From positions 1 to 64,000 of the forward strand of contig JADLHM010000038.1 in assembly GCA_020848745.1 (NCBI GenBank): a DNA stretch of 64,000 nt, in the 5' to 3' direction. Below are positions 17,711 to 25,452 of the stretch, in pieces. The notes below the pieces were generated by a model, which did not search any database, was not told the origin of the DNA, and saw only the letters and a list, made by a program, of their open reading frames with translations. Made by a program: the position numbers and the translations under genes. Numbering within the stretch: position 1 is the stretch's first letter; the number at the start of each line of letters is the position of its first letter. The DNA comes from Deltaproteobacteria bacterium (GTDB taxonomy: Bacteria; Desulfobacterota; Binatia; UTPRO1).

Positions 17711-18970
17711 ATGCCGGCACAACGCTTCGCGAAGCACCCGATCGCGGCGTACGAGGCGGCGCTCGAGGACCTCGCGCGCCTACCGGTCGACGAGCGGCGC
17801 TCGCTCGTCCGCATGTTCCAGCAGGCGACCAGGCTCATCGCGAGCACGCTCTCGGTCGAGCGCGTCGGCATCTGGCTGTACGAGCACGAACGGACGCACC
17901 TCCGGCTCGTCTGCCAGTACGCCCGCGCGCGCGACGCCTACCGCGCCGACGACGTGCTGCTCGAGGCCGACTTTCCGGTCTACTTCCGCGCCTTGCGGGA
18001 TTATCGCGCGATCGTCGCCGACGACGCCCGCACCCACCCGCTGACGAGCGAGCTTGCCGCGGCGTATCTCGTGCCGAACGCGATCACGTCCATGTTGGAT
18101 GCTCCTCTCGTGCGCCATGGCGAGGTGGTCGGCGTGGTCTGCCACGAGCACGTCGGCCCGCTGCGCACCTGGACGCCGAGCGAGACGAGCTTCGTCGCGT
18201 CGGTCGCCGATCTGGTCGCGGTCGCGATGGAGCAGGCCGCGCACATCGAGGCGCGGCGGGCGCTCGAGGAGACAGCGCGGCGCGCCGGCGAGGAGCAGCG
18301 CATGGCGGCGCTCGGGCGGGTCGCGGCGGCGGTCGGCCACGATTTCGGCCATCTCCTCACGATGGTGCTCTCGCACGCGCAGGAGATCCTCGCGGTGCCG
18401 GACCTTCCGGTCGCGGCGAAGTCGCACGCGGCGGCGGTGGTCGACACCATCAACCGCAGCCGCGAGTTGACGCGCCAGCTCGCCGAGCTCGGACGCAACG
18501 GCGACACGCCGGCGGCGGCGATCGCGCTCGACACGAGTGTCGCGACCGCCGCGGACTTCCTGCGCGCGATGCCGCGCCAGGGGCAGCGCATCGACCTCGC
18601 GCTCGGCGCGGCCGGGGCGCGGGTCCGCTTCGAGCCGACCCAGCTCGATCAGGTCCTGATGAACCTGGTGAACAACGCGCTCGACGCGACCGGCGAGGGC
18701 TCCACGATCCGCATCGCGACGAGCCTCACCGACGAGCCGGGCGACGGACGCATGGCCGTGTTGCGGGTCACCGACGACGGCGCCGGCATCGACGACGAGA
18801 CCAAGACGCACATCTTCGAGCCGTACTTCACGACCAAGGGCGGCGCCGGCACCGGCCTCGGGCTCGCGATCGTGCACGCGCTCGTCGAGCGCGCCGGCGG
18901 CTTCATCCACGTCGAGAGCGCGTCCGGGAAGGGCACGAGCGTCGAGCTGCATCTCCCGCTCGCGGCGTAG
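17711..18970 (+). CDS. GAF-domain sensor histidine kinase
   Basis: This 419-residue kinase has no membrane segment. A GAF domain spans about residues 15-175 (ERVGIWLYEHERTHLRLVC to FVASVADLVAVAMEQ), then a short coiled linker. The phosphoacceptor block VAAAVGHDFGHLLTM has its likely phosphorylated H210. The ATPase domain has LVNNALDATG (N box), VTDDGAGID (G1), FEPYFTTKGGAGTGLGLAIV (F and G2 boxes). The usual HDFNNLL is HDFGHLL here. The ATG at 17711 was chosen; GTG 17705 is close and the ribosome site is weak. No response regulator is adjacent, so its partner must be elsewhere. Confidence 0.88.
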   Translation: MPAQRFAKHPIAAYEAALEDLARLPVDERRSLVRMFQQATRLIASTLSVERVGIWLYEHERTHLRLVCQYARARDAYRADDVLLEADFPVYFRALRDYRAIVADDARTHPLTSELAAAYLVPNAITSMLDAPLVRHGEVVGVVCHEHVGPLRTWTPSETSFVASVADLVAVAMEQAAHIEARRALEETARRAGEEQRMAALGRVAAAVGHDFGHLLTMVLSHAQEILAVPDLPVAAKSHAAAVVDTINRSRELTRQLAELGRNGDTPAAAIALDTSVATAADFLRAMPRQGQRIDLALGAAGARVRFEPTQLDQVLMNLVNNALDATGEGSTIRIATSLTDEPGDGRMAVLRVTDDGAGIDDETKTHIFEPYFTTKGGAGTGLGLAIVHALVERAGGFIHVESASGKGTSVELHLPLAA

Positions 18971-19004
18971 CCGCGGCGGGCCGGCCGATCGCGGGTGGCC
19001 GCGG
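18971..19004. terminator. Possible terminator between convergent genes
   Basis: CCGCGGC (18971-18977) and GCCGCGG (18998-19004) pair across a 20-nt loop that contains GGCCGGCC. It lies in the 40-bp gap where the histidine kinase and SDR genes converge. There is no T tract. Confidence 0.4.
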
Positions 19005-19010
19005 GCGGCG

Positions 19011-19964
19011 CTACGCGAACGCGAACCGCTCGCCGACGAGCCGCTCGGAGACCTCCCACAGGCGCTCGGCGTTCGCGCCATCGAGGGCGTAGGACTTCAC
19101 GCCTTCGGGTGCCTCGGGGGCGTCGTCGATCTCGGCGACGTGGCAATCCTCGAGGTAGAGCCCGCCGCGTCCCGCCAGCTCGGGCGCGGAGGCGGCGAAG
19201 CAGCTCGTCGCGGCGCCTTGCTCGACCGTCTTGAACTGCATGCCGCGCGCCCGCGATCGGAGGTATTCCAGGTCCTCGGCCTGGAGGTGGCGTCCGAGCT
19301 CGGTCACGATCGCGCCCGGGTGGACCGCGAAGGCGTGCACGCCGCGCGTGCCGAGCCGCCGCTCGAGCCCGACCGCGAACAGCACGTTCGCGGTCTTGGC
19401 CTGTCCGTACGCCTGCCACTTGTCGTAGGGCCGCCGTTCGAAGCCGAGGTCGTCGAAGTCGACGGGTGCGATGTGGTGCCCGCGCGAGCTCAAGCACACG
19501 ACGCGCGCGGCGTCGCTTCGCAGGAGCGCCGGTACGAGCGAGCAGACCGCGAGGAAGTGCCCGAGGTGGTTCGACCCGAACTGCAGCTCGAAGCCGTCGC
19601 TCGTCCTCGCGAGCGGGCACGCCATGACGCCCGCGTTGGCGACGAGGAGGTCGATCCGCGGGTGCTTCGCGCGCATGCGCTCGGCGAAGCGTCGGATGCT
19701 CGCGAGCGACCCGAGCTCGAGCTCCTGCACCGAGACGGCGGCGTTGCCGGTCGACGCCCGGACGTCGGCCGCGACCGCCTCGCCCTTCGGGACGTCGCGC
19801 GCGGTGAGAACCACCTCGGCGCCGTGCGCCGCGAGGGCGCGCGCCGTCTCGCGCCCGAGCCCGCTCGAGCCGCCCGTCACGAGCGCTACGCGCCCGCCGA
19901 GGTCGATGCCGCCGAGGACTTCGTCGGTGGTGGTCGTAGGGCCGAAGCTCGCGGGGTCGCGCAT
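19011..19964 (-). CDS. Short-chain dehydrogenase/reductase (retinol dehydrogenase-like)
   Basis: This 317-residue classical SDR has the cofactor motif VTGGSSGLGRETARAL near residue 30. ARD after the second strand suggests NADP preference. LVANAGVMACP and the active-site YGQAK (Tyr and Lys) with CLSSRGHH (Ser) are intact. HLGHFLAVCSL and VHPGAIVTELGRHL place it with the WWOX/retinol dehydrogenase-like branch that is abundant in soil bacteria with lipid or xenobiotic metabolism. The ATG at 19964 was chosen because the upstream part of the frame is non-coding in appearance. The substrate is unknown. Confidence 0.9.
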   Translation of the reverse strand: MRDPASFGPTTTTDEVLGGIDLGGRVALVTGGSSGLGRETARALAAHGAEVVLTARDVPKGEAVAADVRASTGNAAVSVQELELGSLASIRRFAERMRAKHPRIDLLVANAGVMACPLARTSDGFELQFGSNHLGHFLAVCSLVPALLRSDAARVVCLSSRGHHIAPVDFDDLGFERRPYDKWQAYGQAKTANVLFAVGLERRLGTRGVHAFAVHPGAIVTELGRHLQAEDLEYLRSRARGMQFKTVEQGAATSCFAASAPELAGRGGLYLEDCHVAEIDDAPEAPEGVKSYALDGANAERLWEVSERLVGERFAFA

Positions 19965-20027
19965 CCGCGCTCTATAGCGATCGCCCGAGCGCCCGTCGAT
20001 ATGATGGCTGCTGCTGCGGCAAGTAGG

Positions 20028-20131
20028 GGGGCGCTTTGCGGCTCCCGGTTCCAGGAGCCCAGCGCCGAGGGCCCGCCGGTGGCTCTCCGCCTCGGGGTCA
20101 AGCGAGCTGTCCGCCGCTCGCAAAGCGCCCC
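20028..20131. repeat. 104-nt cloverleaf-like palindromic element
   Basis: The ends GGGGCGCTTTGCG (20028-20040) and CGCAAAGCGCCCC (20119-20131) are a perfect 13-bp inverted repeat. Inside are GGCTCC/GGAGCC (20040-20059, 8-nt loop), CCGAGG/CCTCGG (20065-20095) and a short AGCG/CGCT hairpin. Together they fold as three arms on one long stem. It does not match a tRNA: no CCA-ready end, and no T-loop TTC in the right place. It could be a small mobile palindrome, an RNA structure ahead of the 20226 gene, or an unknown ncRNA. Confidence 0.55.
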
Positions 20132-20225
20132 AGCACCCGGCGGCGCGCACGCGGGCTCTTGGCTTGCGGATCGCATGTGACGCTGCCAGGGTGCGCGAGC
20201 CGTCATCGCCCAGCGAGGAGCCCCC

Positions 20226-20600
20226 ATGCGCCAGCGTCTCCGTCTCGTGATCGTCGTCCTCGGCGCGTTCTTCCTCCTCCAGGGCGTCGCCTGGCTCGTC
20301 GACCCGGCGCGCGTCGCCGCCGGGCTCGGCATGCCGCTCCTCGACGGCCTCGCACGCAGCACGCAGGTCGGCGACTTCGCGTCCTTCTTCCTCGTGGCGG
20401 GCGCGACGATGCTGCTCGGCAGCCGCCACGGCCGCTCGGAGCTGCTCTGGGTGCCGGCGGCGCTCATTGGCGGCGCGGCGGTGACGCGCACCCTCGCGTG
20501 GATGTTCCAGGGCGCCGCGTTCGCGTTCCTCTTCATCACCGTCGAGGTCGTCGTCGCGGCGATCCTCGTGACCGGTGCGCGCCGGCTCGACTCGCTCTAG
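20226..20600 (+). CDS. Small four-helix integral membrane protein
   Basis: This 124-residue protein is almost all hydrophobic. Helices lie at about residues 6-26 (LVIVVLGAFFLLQGVAWLV), 47-65 (FASFFLVAGATMLLG), 70-90 (LLWVPAALIGGAAVTRTLAW) and 92-116 (AAFAFLFITVEVVVAAILV). The second half of helix one continues to DPARVAAGLGM, a motif seen in small DUF4345-like membrane proteins, but I cannot assign a function. The ATG at 20226 follows GAGGAG. It sits 94 bp after the cloverleaf palindrome and 4 bp before a nitroreductase remnant. Confidence 0.8.
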   Translation: MRQRLRLVIVVLGAFFLLQGVAWLVDPARVAAGLGMPLLDGLARSTQVGDFASFFLVAGATMLLGSRHGRSELLWVPAALIGGAAVTRTLAWMFQGAAFAFLFITVEVVVAAILVTGARRLDSL

Positions 20601-20604
20601 GACG

Positions 20605-20688
20605 ATGACGAAGCAATGGCCCGGCTACGACGACTACCAGGCGGGCACCCCGCGCGACATTCCGGTCGTGTTGCTGCGTCCGCGCTGA
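20605..20688 (+). pseudogene. C-terminal remnant of an F420-type nitroreductase (DUF385)
   Basis: Twenty-seven codons remain, starting MTKQWPGYDDYQ and ending IPVVLLRPR before TGA. They match the last strand and tail of deazaflavin-dependent nitroreductase-family proteins, which end with a WP/YP-x-Y-x-x-YQ-x-x-T-x-R-x-IPVV-LxPR pattern. The other about 120 residues of the family are missing. The fragment begins four bases after the upstream membrane-protein gene, so a deletion likely removed the rest. Confidence 0.6.
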
Positions 20689-20798
20689 CGAAGCTCGCCG
20701 ATCGCCGCGCGCGCATGCTGCAGCATACCGTGGTGCCGCTGCCGGGCGGAGGCTGGTTCAGCCCCTACGGACGGTCTGGCGAGGTATTGCGCGACGCA

Positions 20799-20978
20799 TC
20801 AGTGCACCCGGAAGTCGCGCAGCAGCGTGATGGCGCCGAGACCGTGCGCCTTCCGGTAGTAGGCTTCGTCCGCCGTGACGCAGAGAGTCTCGCGTTCGCA
20901 CCGGGCGACCGCATGATAGAGCGTGTCGAAGACGTGGTGACGCAGCGACGCCGCAAGTCGGCACACTTCGACGTACAC
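20799..20978 (-). pseudogene. C-terminal half of a PIN-domain (VapC-like) toxin
   Basis: The frame from GTG 20978 encodes 59 residues that match the second half of a PIN domain: LRHHVFDTLYHAVARCERET, then LCVTADEAYYRKA and LLRDFRVH at the stop. The conserved H-x-x-x-D-x-x-Y and TAD acidic residues are kept, but the N-terminal half with the first catalytic Asp is absent. A strong ribosome site (GGGAGGAGGGGACG) with an ATG sits just upstream, in a frame that stops after six codons. No antitoxin gene is seen. Confidence 0.6.
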
Positions 20979-21013
20979 CGCGACGTCCTCAGTGGACTCG
21001 GGGCGGTCAACCG

Positions 21014-21853
21014 CTATTCGGATCCATCGTCCCCTCCTCCCGCCGACCGACGGGGCGCGGGATCGGCAGCCTGGTTCACCCTAGGCACGGGTGCTGCCGG
21101 CCGCCCGTCCTCGGCGCGCATGCGGGCGAGATTCGCGTCGATCTGGTCGTGGAGGTGGGCGACCAGATCGGCGTGATCCTCGCCGGGGGTCCGCGCGATC
21201 GGGTCGTCGATGCGGACGCGTACCCGCACACCGAACGGGATCGGCCAGAAGTTCCGCTGCATGAGCCGCCAGGAATGCTCGATCGTGACGGGGACGATCG
21301 GCGTCGCCGGCGCCGCCGTGAGCAGTGCGACGGTTCCGCGCGGCTTGAACGGCTTCAGCTCGCCGCGTCGCGCCCGCGTGCCTTCGGGGAAGATCACCGC
21401 CGAGACGCACCGCTTCTCGACGCGCCGGCCGAGCTCGGTGATCGCCGCGGTCGCCTGATCGGCGTCGTCACGGTCGATGAGACAGTTGCCGCCGCGGCGC
21501 AGGTTGTACGAGACGCTCGGGATGCGGCGCGCGAGCTCGCGCTTCGAGACGAATTTCGGGAAGTTCGTGAAGAACAGGTGCAGCAGGAGCGCGATGTCGA
21601 ACATGCTCTGGTGGTTGGACACGATGAGGTAGGCGGTGCGCGGCCGGACCCGCGGCGAGCGGTCGATCGTGAGCCGCAGACCGGTGATGCGAAAGGCCTC
21701 GACGAGCGCGGTGCCGAGGCAGGCGACGCTCCAGTCGTGGGTCCGCTTGCCGAACGCCTTCGCGATCCATTGGACCGGCTCGAACACCAGGAGGATGAGC
21801 CCGAAGACGACCGAGAAGACGATCGTCATCGGCCAGTCGAGGATGCGCGCCAT
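21014..21853 (-). CDS. plsC: 1-acyl-sn-glycerol-3-phosphate acyltransferase (PlsC family)
   Basis: This 279-residue membrane-bound enzyme acylates lysophosphatidate to phosphatidate in phospholipid synthesis. The N-terminal hydrophobic helix MARILDWPMTIVFSVVFGLI is followed by motif I NHQSMFD (catalytic His-Asp) and a middle block ARRIPSVSYNLRRGGNCLID. Motif III is IFPEGTRARRGELKPFKPRG, and motif IV is PIVPVTIEHS. The ATG at 21853 begins the membrane helix directly; an in-frame GTG at 21925 would add 24 residues without a signal. The charged, Pro-rich tail after about residue 240 is unusual. It lies just downstream of the pqi operon on the same strand, which fits an envelope-lipid theme. Confidence 0.88.
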   Translation of the reverse strand: MARILDWPMTIVFSVVFGLILLVFEPVQWIAKAFGKRTHDWSVACLGTALVEAFRITGLRLTIDRSPRVRPRTAYLIVSNHQSMFDIALLLHLFFTNFPKFVSKRELARRIPSVSYNLRRGGNCLIDRDDADQATAAITELGRRVEKRCVSAVIFPEGTRARRGELKPFKPRGTVALLTAAPATPIVPVTIEHSWRLMQRNFWPIPFGVRVRVRIDDPIARTPGEDHADLVAHLHDQIDANLARMRAEDGRPAAPVPRVNQAADPAPRRSAGGGDDGSE

Positions 21854-21930
21854 CGGGCGCGATAGGTGCAGCAATCGCGCCCCGGACACAAGCCGCGCGG
21901 CGTGCGCCTCCGATGCGCGGCCCACTCCGG

Positions 21931-22539
21931 TCAGCGCTGCCGCGGATGCGGCTCCCGAGCGGCGGAGGCGCGGATCGCGTCGGCCACGTCGACGCTCACC
22001 GCCGCGAGGGCGCGGCTATGCGCGGCGGCGAGGGCGTCGAAGCCGCCGCCCGGCGCGGGCTCGCGCGCGACGGTGCGGCCCGAACGCGCCGCCCCGCCGC
22101 GCGCCGGACGCACCGACCAGACGACCTCGACCTCGGCCCCCTCGCCGGGCAGCGAGGCGAAGCGCCGCACCGCGAGGGCGACGGTGTGCGTGACGGCGAA
22201 GCTCGCGCCCGCGCCGGCGACGACGTCGGGCGTACCGAGCAGCGTCGCGAGGTTCGCGGCGACCGTGGCGGCGATCGCCTCGGGCAGCGGCGCCGCCCAG
22301 CGGTTGAACTCGTCGATGTCGACGCGGTTCGGCGCCACCTGCACGACGAGCTGCGGCCGGTCGAGGGCGGGCGGGATCGTGACCGGCCCGACGACGACGC
22401 CGTAGGGCGCGGCGGCGCGGCCGCTGGGCGTGGCGACGGCTTCGAGCGTGTAGAAGCGCGCCGGCTTGGTGGCGCCGCAGGCGGCGAGCCCGGCGGCGAG
22501 GAGCGTCAACAGGGCGACGCGGGGGCGCGGGGTCGTCAT
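21931..22539 (-). CDS. pqiC: PqiC-type transport auxiliary lipoprotein
   Basis: This 202-residue lipoprotein has the signal VALLTLLAAGLAACG, with Cys at residue 21, then KPARFYTLEAVA, the hallmark start of the ABC-type transport auxiliary (DUF330/PqiC) domain. VVVGPVTIPPALDRPQLVV and FNRWAAPLPEAI are also characteristic. In E. coli PqiC sits in the outer membrane and docks the PqiB needle. The ATG overlaps the pqiB stop by 4 bp (ATGA), so it is translated with pqiB as the last gene of the operon. Confidence 0.9.
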   Translation of the reverse strand: MTTPRPRVALLTLLAAGLAACGATKPARFYTLEAVATPSGRAAAPYGVVVGPVTIPPALDRPQLVVQVAPNRVDIDEFNRWAAPLPEAIAATVAANLATLLGTPDVVAGAGASFAVTHTVALAVRRFASLPGEGAEVEVVWSVRPARGGAARSGRTVAREPAPGGGFDALAAAHSRALAAVSVDVADAIRASAAREPHPRQR

Positions 22540-24092
22540 CGGGCCTCTCCTGACTTGCCGCGCAGCAGCGCTTCGGGATGGCGCTCGAGGTAGTCGCCGA
22601 GCACGCGGATCGCGCGCGCGGCGCGCGTGACCTCCTGGAGGGTGGTGGTGAGCTCGGTCGCGAGCGGCGAGCTCGGGGCGACGAGCTTTCCGGCGCTGTC
22701 GAGCGCGCCGCGCGCGCTCGACAGCGTCTGATCGAGCTGGACGAGCGCCTTCGCGACGTCGTCGCCGATCGCTTGCAACGGCAGCTGATCGATCTTGCGC
22801 ACGATGCTGGCGAGGCTCGCCTCCAGGCCTTCGAGGGCGCCGGGCACCGTCGGGAAGTCGAGGGGCTTGGCGTTCCAGTCGATGCTGGCGGGCGCGGCGT
22901 CGGGAAAGACGTCGAAGGCGACGAAGAGCGCGCCGGTGAGGAGGCTCCCGGAGCGCAGCTGCGCGCGGACGCCGTGCGCGATCAGCGAGTCCCAGAGGCG
23001 GCGGCGGATCGCGGTGGGATCGTCGCCGGGATCGAGGTCGGTGAAGCGCACGCCGAAGCGCGCGCCCTCGAGGTGGATCTTCACCGGCACGGAGATCGCG
23101 AGGGTCTTGACGTCGACCTCCGCGCCGACCTCGACCACCTGGCCGACCTGGATGCCGCGGAACTCGACCGGCGCGCCCGCCGCGAGGCCGCGGACCGACT
23201 GCTTGAAGACGAGACGCACCTCGAGCGGGTTCCGTTCCGGAGCCCGGAACGCCTCGGCGCGATCGCGATGGAGGAGGAAGCTCGTGTTCTCCCCGGCGGG
23301 CGGGAGCGCGGCCTCGGCGACCGGCGTCTCGAAGGCGATGCCGCCGATCAGGATCGACATCAGCGACTGCGTCTGGACGCTGAACCCGGTCGCCGACATC
23401 GAGACGTCGAGCCCGCTCGCGTGCCAGAAGCGCGTCGCCGACGTCACGTACCGATCGTACGGCGCTTGCACGAACGCCTTGACGGTGAGGCCCGAGCCGT
23501 CCGGATCGAGCTCGTAGCCGACCACCTCGCCGACCTGCAGGCGGCGATAGAAGACGGGCGTGCCGCTGTCGAGCGAGCCGAGGTCGCTCGTCTTCAGCAC
23601 GAAGGAGCGGCCCGGAACGTCGCGCATCACGATGGGCGGCGTCTCGAGGCCGACGAACGCGCGCTGCTCGTCGCGGGCCTGGCCGATGTCCATGCGGACG
23701 TAGGCGCCGGAGATGAGGGTGCCGAGCCCGCTGATGTTGGCGCCCGAGATGCGCGGGCGCACCACCCAGAAGCGGGTGTCGGCCACGAGAAAGCTCTCGG
23801 TCTTCGGCTCCATGCGTACGGTGGCGACCACGCCCAGGTGGTCGTCGGAGAGTCGGATCGCCGTCATGGTGCCGACGTCGACGCCGTTGTAGCGGACCTT
23901 CGTCTTGCCGGCCTCGAGCCCCTCGGCGGAGCGAAAGTCGATCGTGATGGTCGGGCCCTCGGCGAGGACGCGGGTGACGGCGACCCACGCGCCGGCGAGC
24001 GCCGCGACGACCGGCACGATCCAGACGAGCGAGGGCCGGCGCTCCTTCTTCGGGACGGTGCGCGAGCTCGGCAGCTCCACGGGTTCAGGCAT
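22536..24092 (-). CDS. pqiB: PqiB-type MCE-domain intermembrane transport protein
   Basis: This 518-residue protein has one N-terminal membrane helix (LVWIVPVVAALAGAWVAV, about 23-40), then three MCE domains. The first opens ITIDFRSAEGLEAGKTKVRY, the second has SLDSGTPVFYRRLQVGEVVGY, and the third VRGLAAGAPVEFRGIQVGQV. The C-terminal about 120 residues are predicted helical (LDQTLSSARGALDSAGK), as in E. coli PqiB, where stacked MCE rings and a coiled-coil needle span the periplasm for lipid transport. The ATG at 24092 overlaps the end of the second pqiA gene by 8 bp. Confidence 0.93.
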   Translation of the reverse strand: MPEPVELPSSRTVPKKERRPSLVWIVPVVAALAGAWVAVTRVLAEGPTITIDFRSAEGLEAGKTKVRYNGVDVGTMTAIRLSDDHLGVVATVRMEPKTESFLVADTRFWVVRPRISGANISGLGTLISGAYVRMDIGQARDEQRAFVGLETPPIVMRDVPGRSFVLKTSDLGSLDSGTPVFYRRLQVGEVVGYELDPDGSGLTVKAFVQAPYDRYVTSATRFWHASGLDVSMSATGFSVQTQSLMSILIGGIAFETPVAEAALPPAGENTSFLLHRDRAEAFRAPERNPLEVRLVFKQSVRGLAAGAPVEFRGIQVGQVVEVGAEVDVKTLAISVPVKIHLEGARFGVRFTDLDPGDDPTAIRRRLWDSLIAHGVRAQLRSGSLLTGALFVAFDVFPDAAPASIDWNAKPLDFPTVPGALEGLEASLASIVRKIDQLPLQAIGDDVAKALVQLDQTLSSARGALDSAGKLVAPSSPLATELTTTLQEVTRAARAIRVLGDYLERHPEALLRGKSGEAR

Positions 24093-24720
24093 GAACGACC
24101 TCCTCGGAGGGCGCGGCGTCCCAGATCAGGCGCGGGTCGAACGACTCGACGGCGAGCATCGTCAGCACGACGACCGCCGCGAAGAACAAGAGCCCCGGTC
24201 CGGGCTCGACCGCCATGAGCGGCTGGAGTTGAACGAGGGCGGCGGTGAAGGTGTCGACGAAGACGTCCACCATCGACCAGCGCCCGATCAGCTCGACGGT
24301 GCGGAAGAGCCGCACGCGCTCCGCGTTGTTGGCGACCGAGCCGCGCTGGACGGTCACGAGCAGGTACACGAGCGCGAGGATCTTGGCGCTCGGGATCATG
24401 ATGCTCGCGATGAGAACGATCAGCGACAGCGGCCAGCCCGTCGGCGACCAGAGGAGGATCACGCCTTCCATGATCGTGTCCGGGGCGCTGCCGGCGGCTG
24501 TCGTCGTCACCATCACCGGCAAGAGGTTCGCGGGCACGTAGCAGACGGCGGCCGCGATCACGAAGGCCCACGTGCGTTCGATGCTGCGGTGCTTGCGGAA
24601 CGCGAGCTCTTCGCCGCAGCGCGGGCAGGCGCCTGCGTCGGCGCCGGGACGCGAGAGGAGCCCGCAGGCCTCGCAGCTCTGCCAGCCGCGCTGTATCGCG
24701 GCGACGGGAGCCGTGGTCAC
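24085..24720 (-). CDS. pqiA: PqiA domain protein, C-terminal-type half
   Basis: This 211-residue membrane protein has one PqiA unit. A zinc-ribbon-like start CEACGLL followed by CPRCGEEL leads to four helices including AFVIAAAVCYVPANLLPVM and WPLSLIVLIASIMIPSAKIL, and ends FDPRLIWDA. The motif YVPANLLPVM is diagnostic. E. coli PqiA is one protein with two such units; here each unit has its own gene. The start is a GTG (24720) that overlaps the previous gene stop as GTGA. The two halves probably assemble as the inner-membrane partner of PqiB. Confidence 0.88.
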   Translation of the reverse strand: MTTAPVAAIQRGWQSCEACGLLSRPGADAGACPRCGEELAFRKHRSIERTWAFVIAAAVCYVPANLLPVMVTTTAAGSAPDTIMEGVILLWSPTGWPLSLIVLIASIMIPSAKILALVYLLVTVQRGSVANNAERVRLFRTVELIGRWSMVDVFVDTFTAALVQLQPLMAVEPGPGLLFFAAVVVLTMLAVESFDPRLIWDAAPSEEVVHA

Positions 24721-25412
24721 GACGGCACCTCGGCGGCGGCGTCGCGCGCGGCGCGTTCCACGGCGCTTCGCGCCGCCGCGTCGGCCCATTCGACGCGAGC
24801 CCAGACCTCGCGCGGGTCGAACGCGGACTGCATCGCGGCGAGCAGCACCACGAGCGCGCCGAGCGCGAAGAGCGCCAGACCCGCGTTCACCGACGCGTAG
24901 TCCGCGATCTTGATGAGCGCGACCAGCACGCCGAGGATCATGACCTCGATCATGCTCCAGGTGGCGGTTCTCGGGTGGTGGCGAAGGAGCGTCCCGACCC
25001 ACGACGGCGGGCACGGCCGGCGTGCGCCCACCACGATCGCCAGCATGGACCCGATCTGGAGCGCGGGCGCGACCACGGCGGTGAAGAGCACGAGCACCGC
25101 GACGATCTCCTGCCCGTCGTCCCAGAGGTGGCGCGCGCCGCCGAAGAGCGTCGTCGACGCGTGGTGCCCGACCGCGGACAGGCCGAGCATCGGGACGGTG
25201 TTGGCGACGACGTAGAGGATCGCCGCGGCGATCGCCAGCGCGAGCGTGCGCTCGAGCGGGTCCTCGCGTCGCCGCCAGAGCTCCTTGTCGCAGCGCGGGC
25301 AGCGCGCCGCTTCGCCCGCCGCGAGCGCCGGCAGGCGCTGCAAGAGATCGCAGTGCGGACACGCGACGACGCGGAGGTCGGTGGTCGGCGAGTTGAAGAC
25401 CGGCTCGGGCAT
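24717..25412 (-). CDS. pqiA: PqiA domain protein, N-terminal-type half
   Basis: This 231-residue membrane protein has the same plan as its neighbour. The metal-binding pair CPHCDLL and CPRCDKEL leads to helices including LAIAAAILYVVANTVPMLGL and WSMIEVMILGVLVALIKIA, then a FDPREVWARVEW ending. It represents the first half of a canonical PqiA. The ATG at 25412 was chosen because MPEPVFNSPTTDLRVVAC resembles family starts; the frame also opens further upstream at GTG codons. It is the first gene of the four-gene set pqiA1-pqiA2-pqiB-pqiC, all linked by 4-8 bp overlaps. Confidence 0.87.
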   Translation of the reverse strand: MPEPVFNSPTTDLRVVACPHCDLLQRLPALAAGEAARCPRCDKELWRRREDPLERTLALAIAAAILYVVANTVPMLGLSAVGHHASTTLFGGARHLWDDGQEIVAVLVLFTAVVAPALQIGSMLAIVVGARRPCPPSWVGTLLRHHPRTATWSMIEVMILGVLVALIKIADYASVNAGLALFALGALVVLLAAMQSAFDPREVWARVEWADAAARSAVERAARDAAAEVPS

Positions 25413-25452
25413 GGCGTGCGTCACGGCCCCCCTCACGGGGACGGCGGCCTCC

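Noticed and set aside
20028-20131. tRNA-Sec or integron attC site
   Set aside because: No anticodon or T-loop can be placed on either strand, and the ends lack the GTTRRRY/RYYYAAC boxes of attC.
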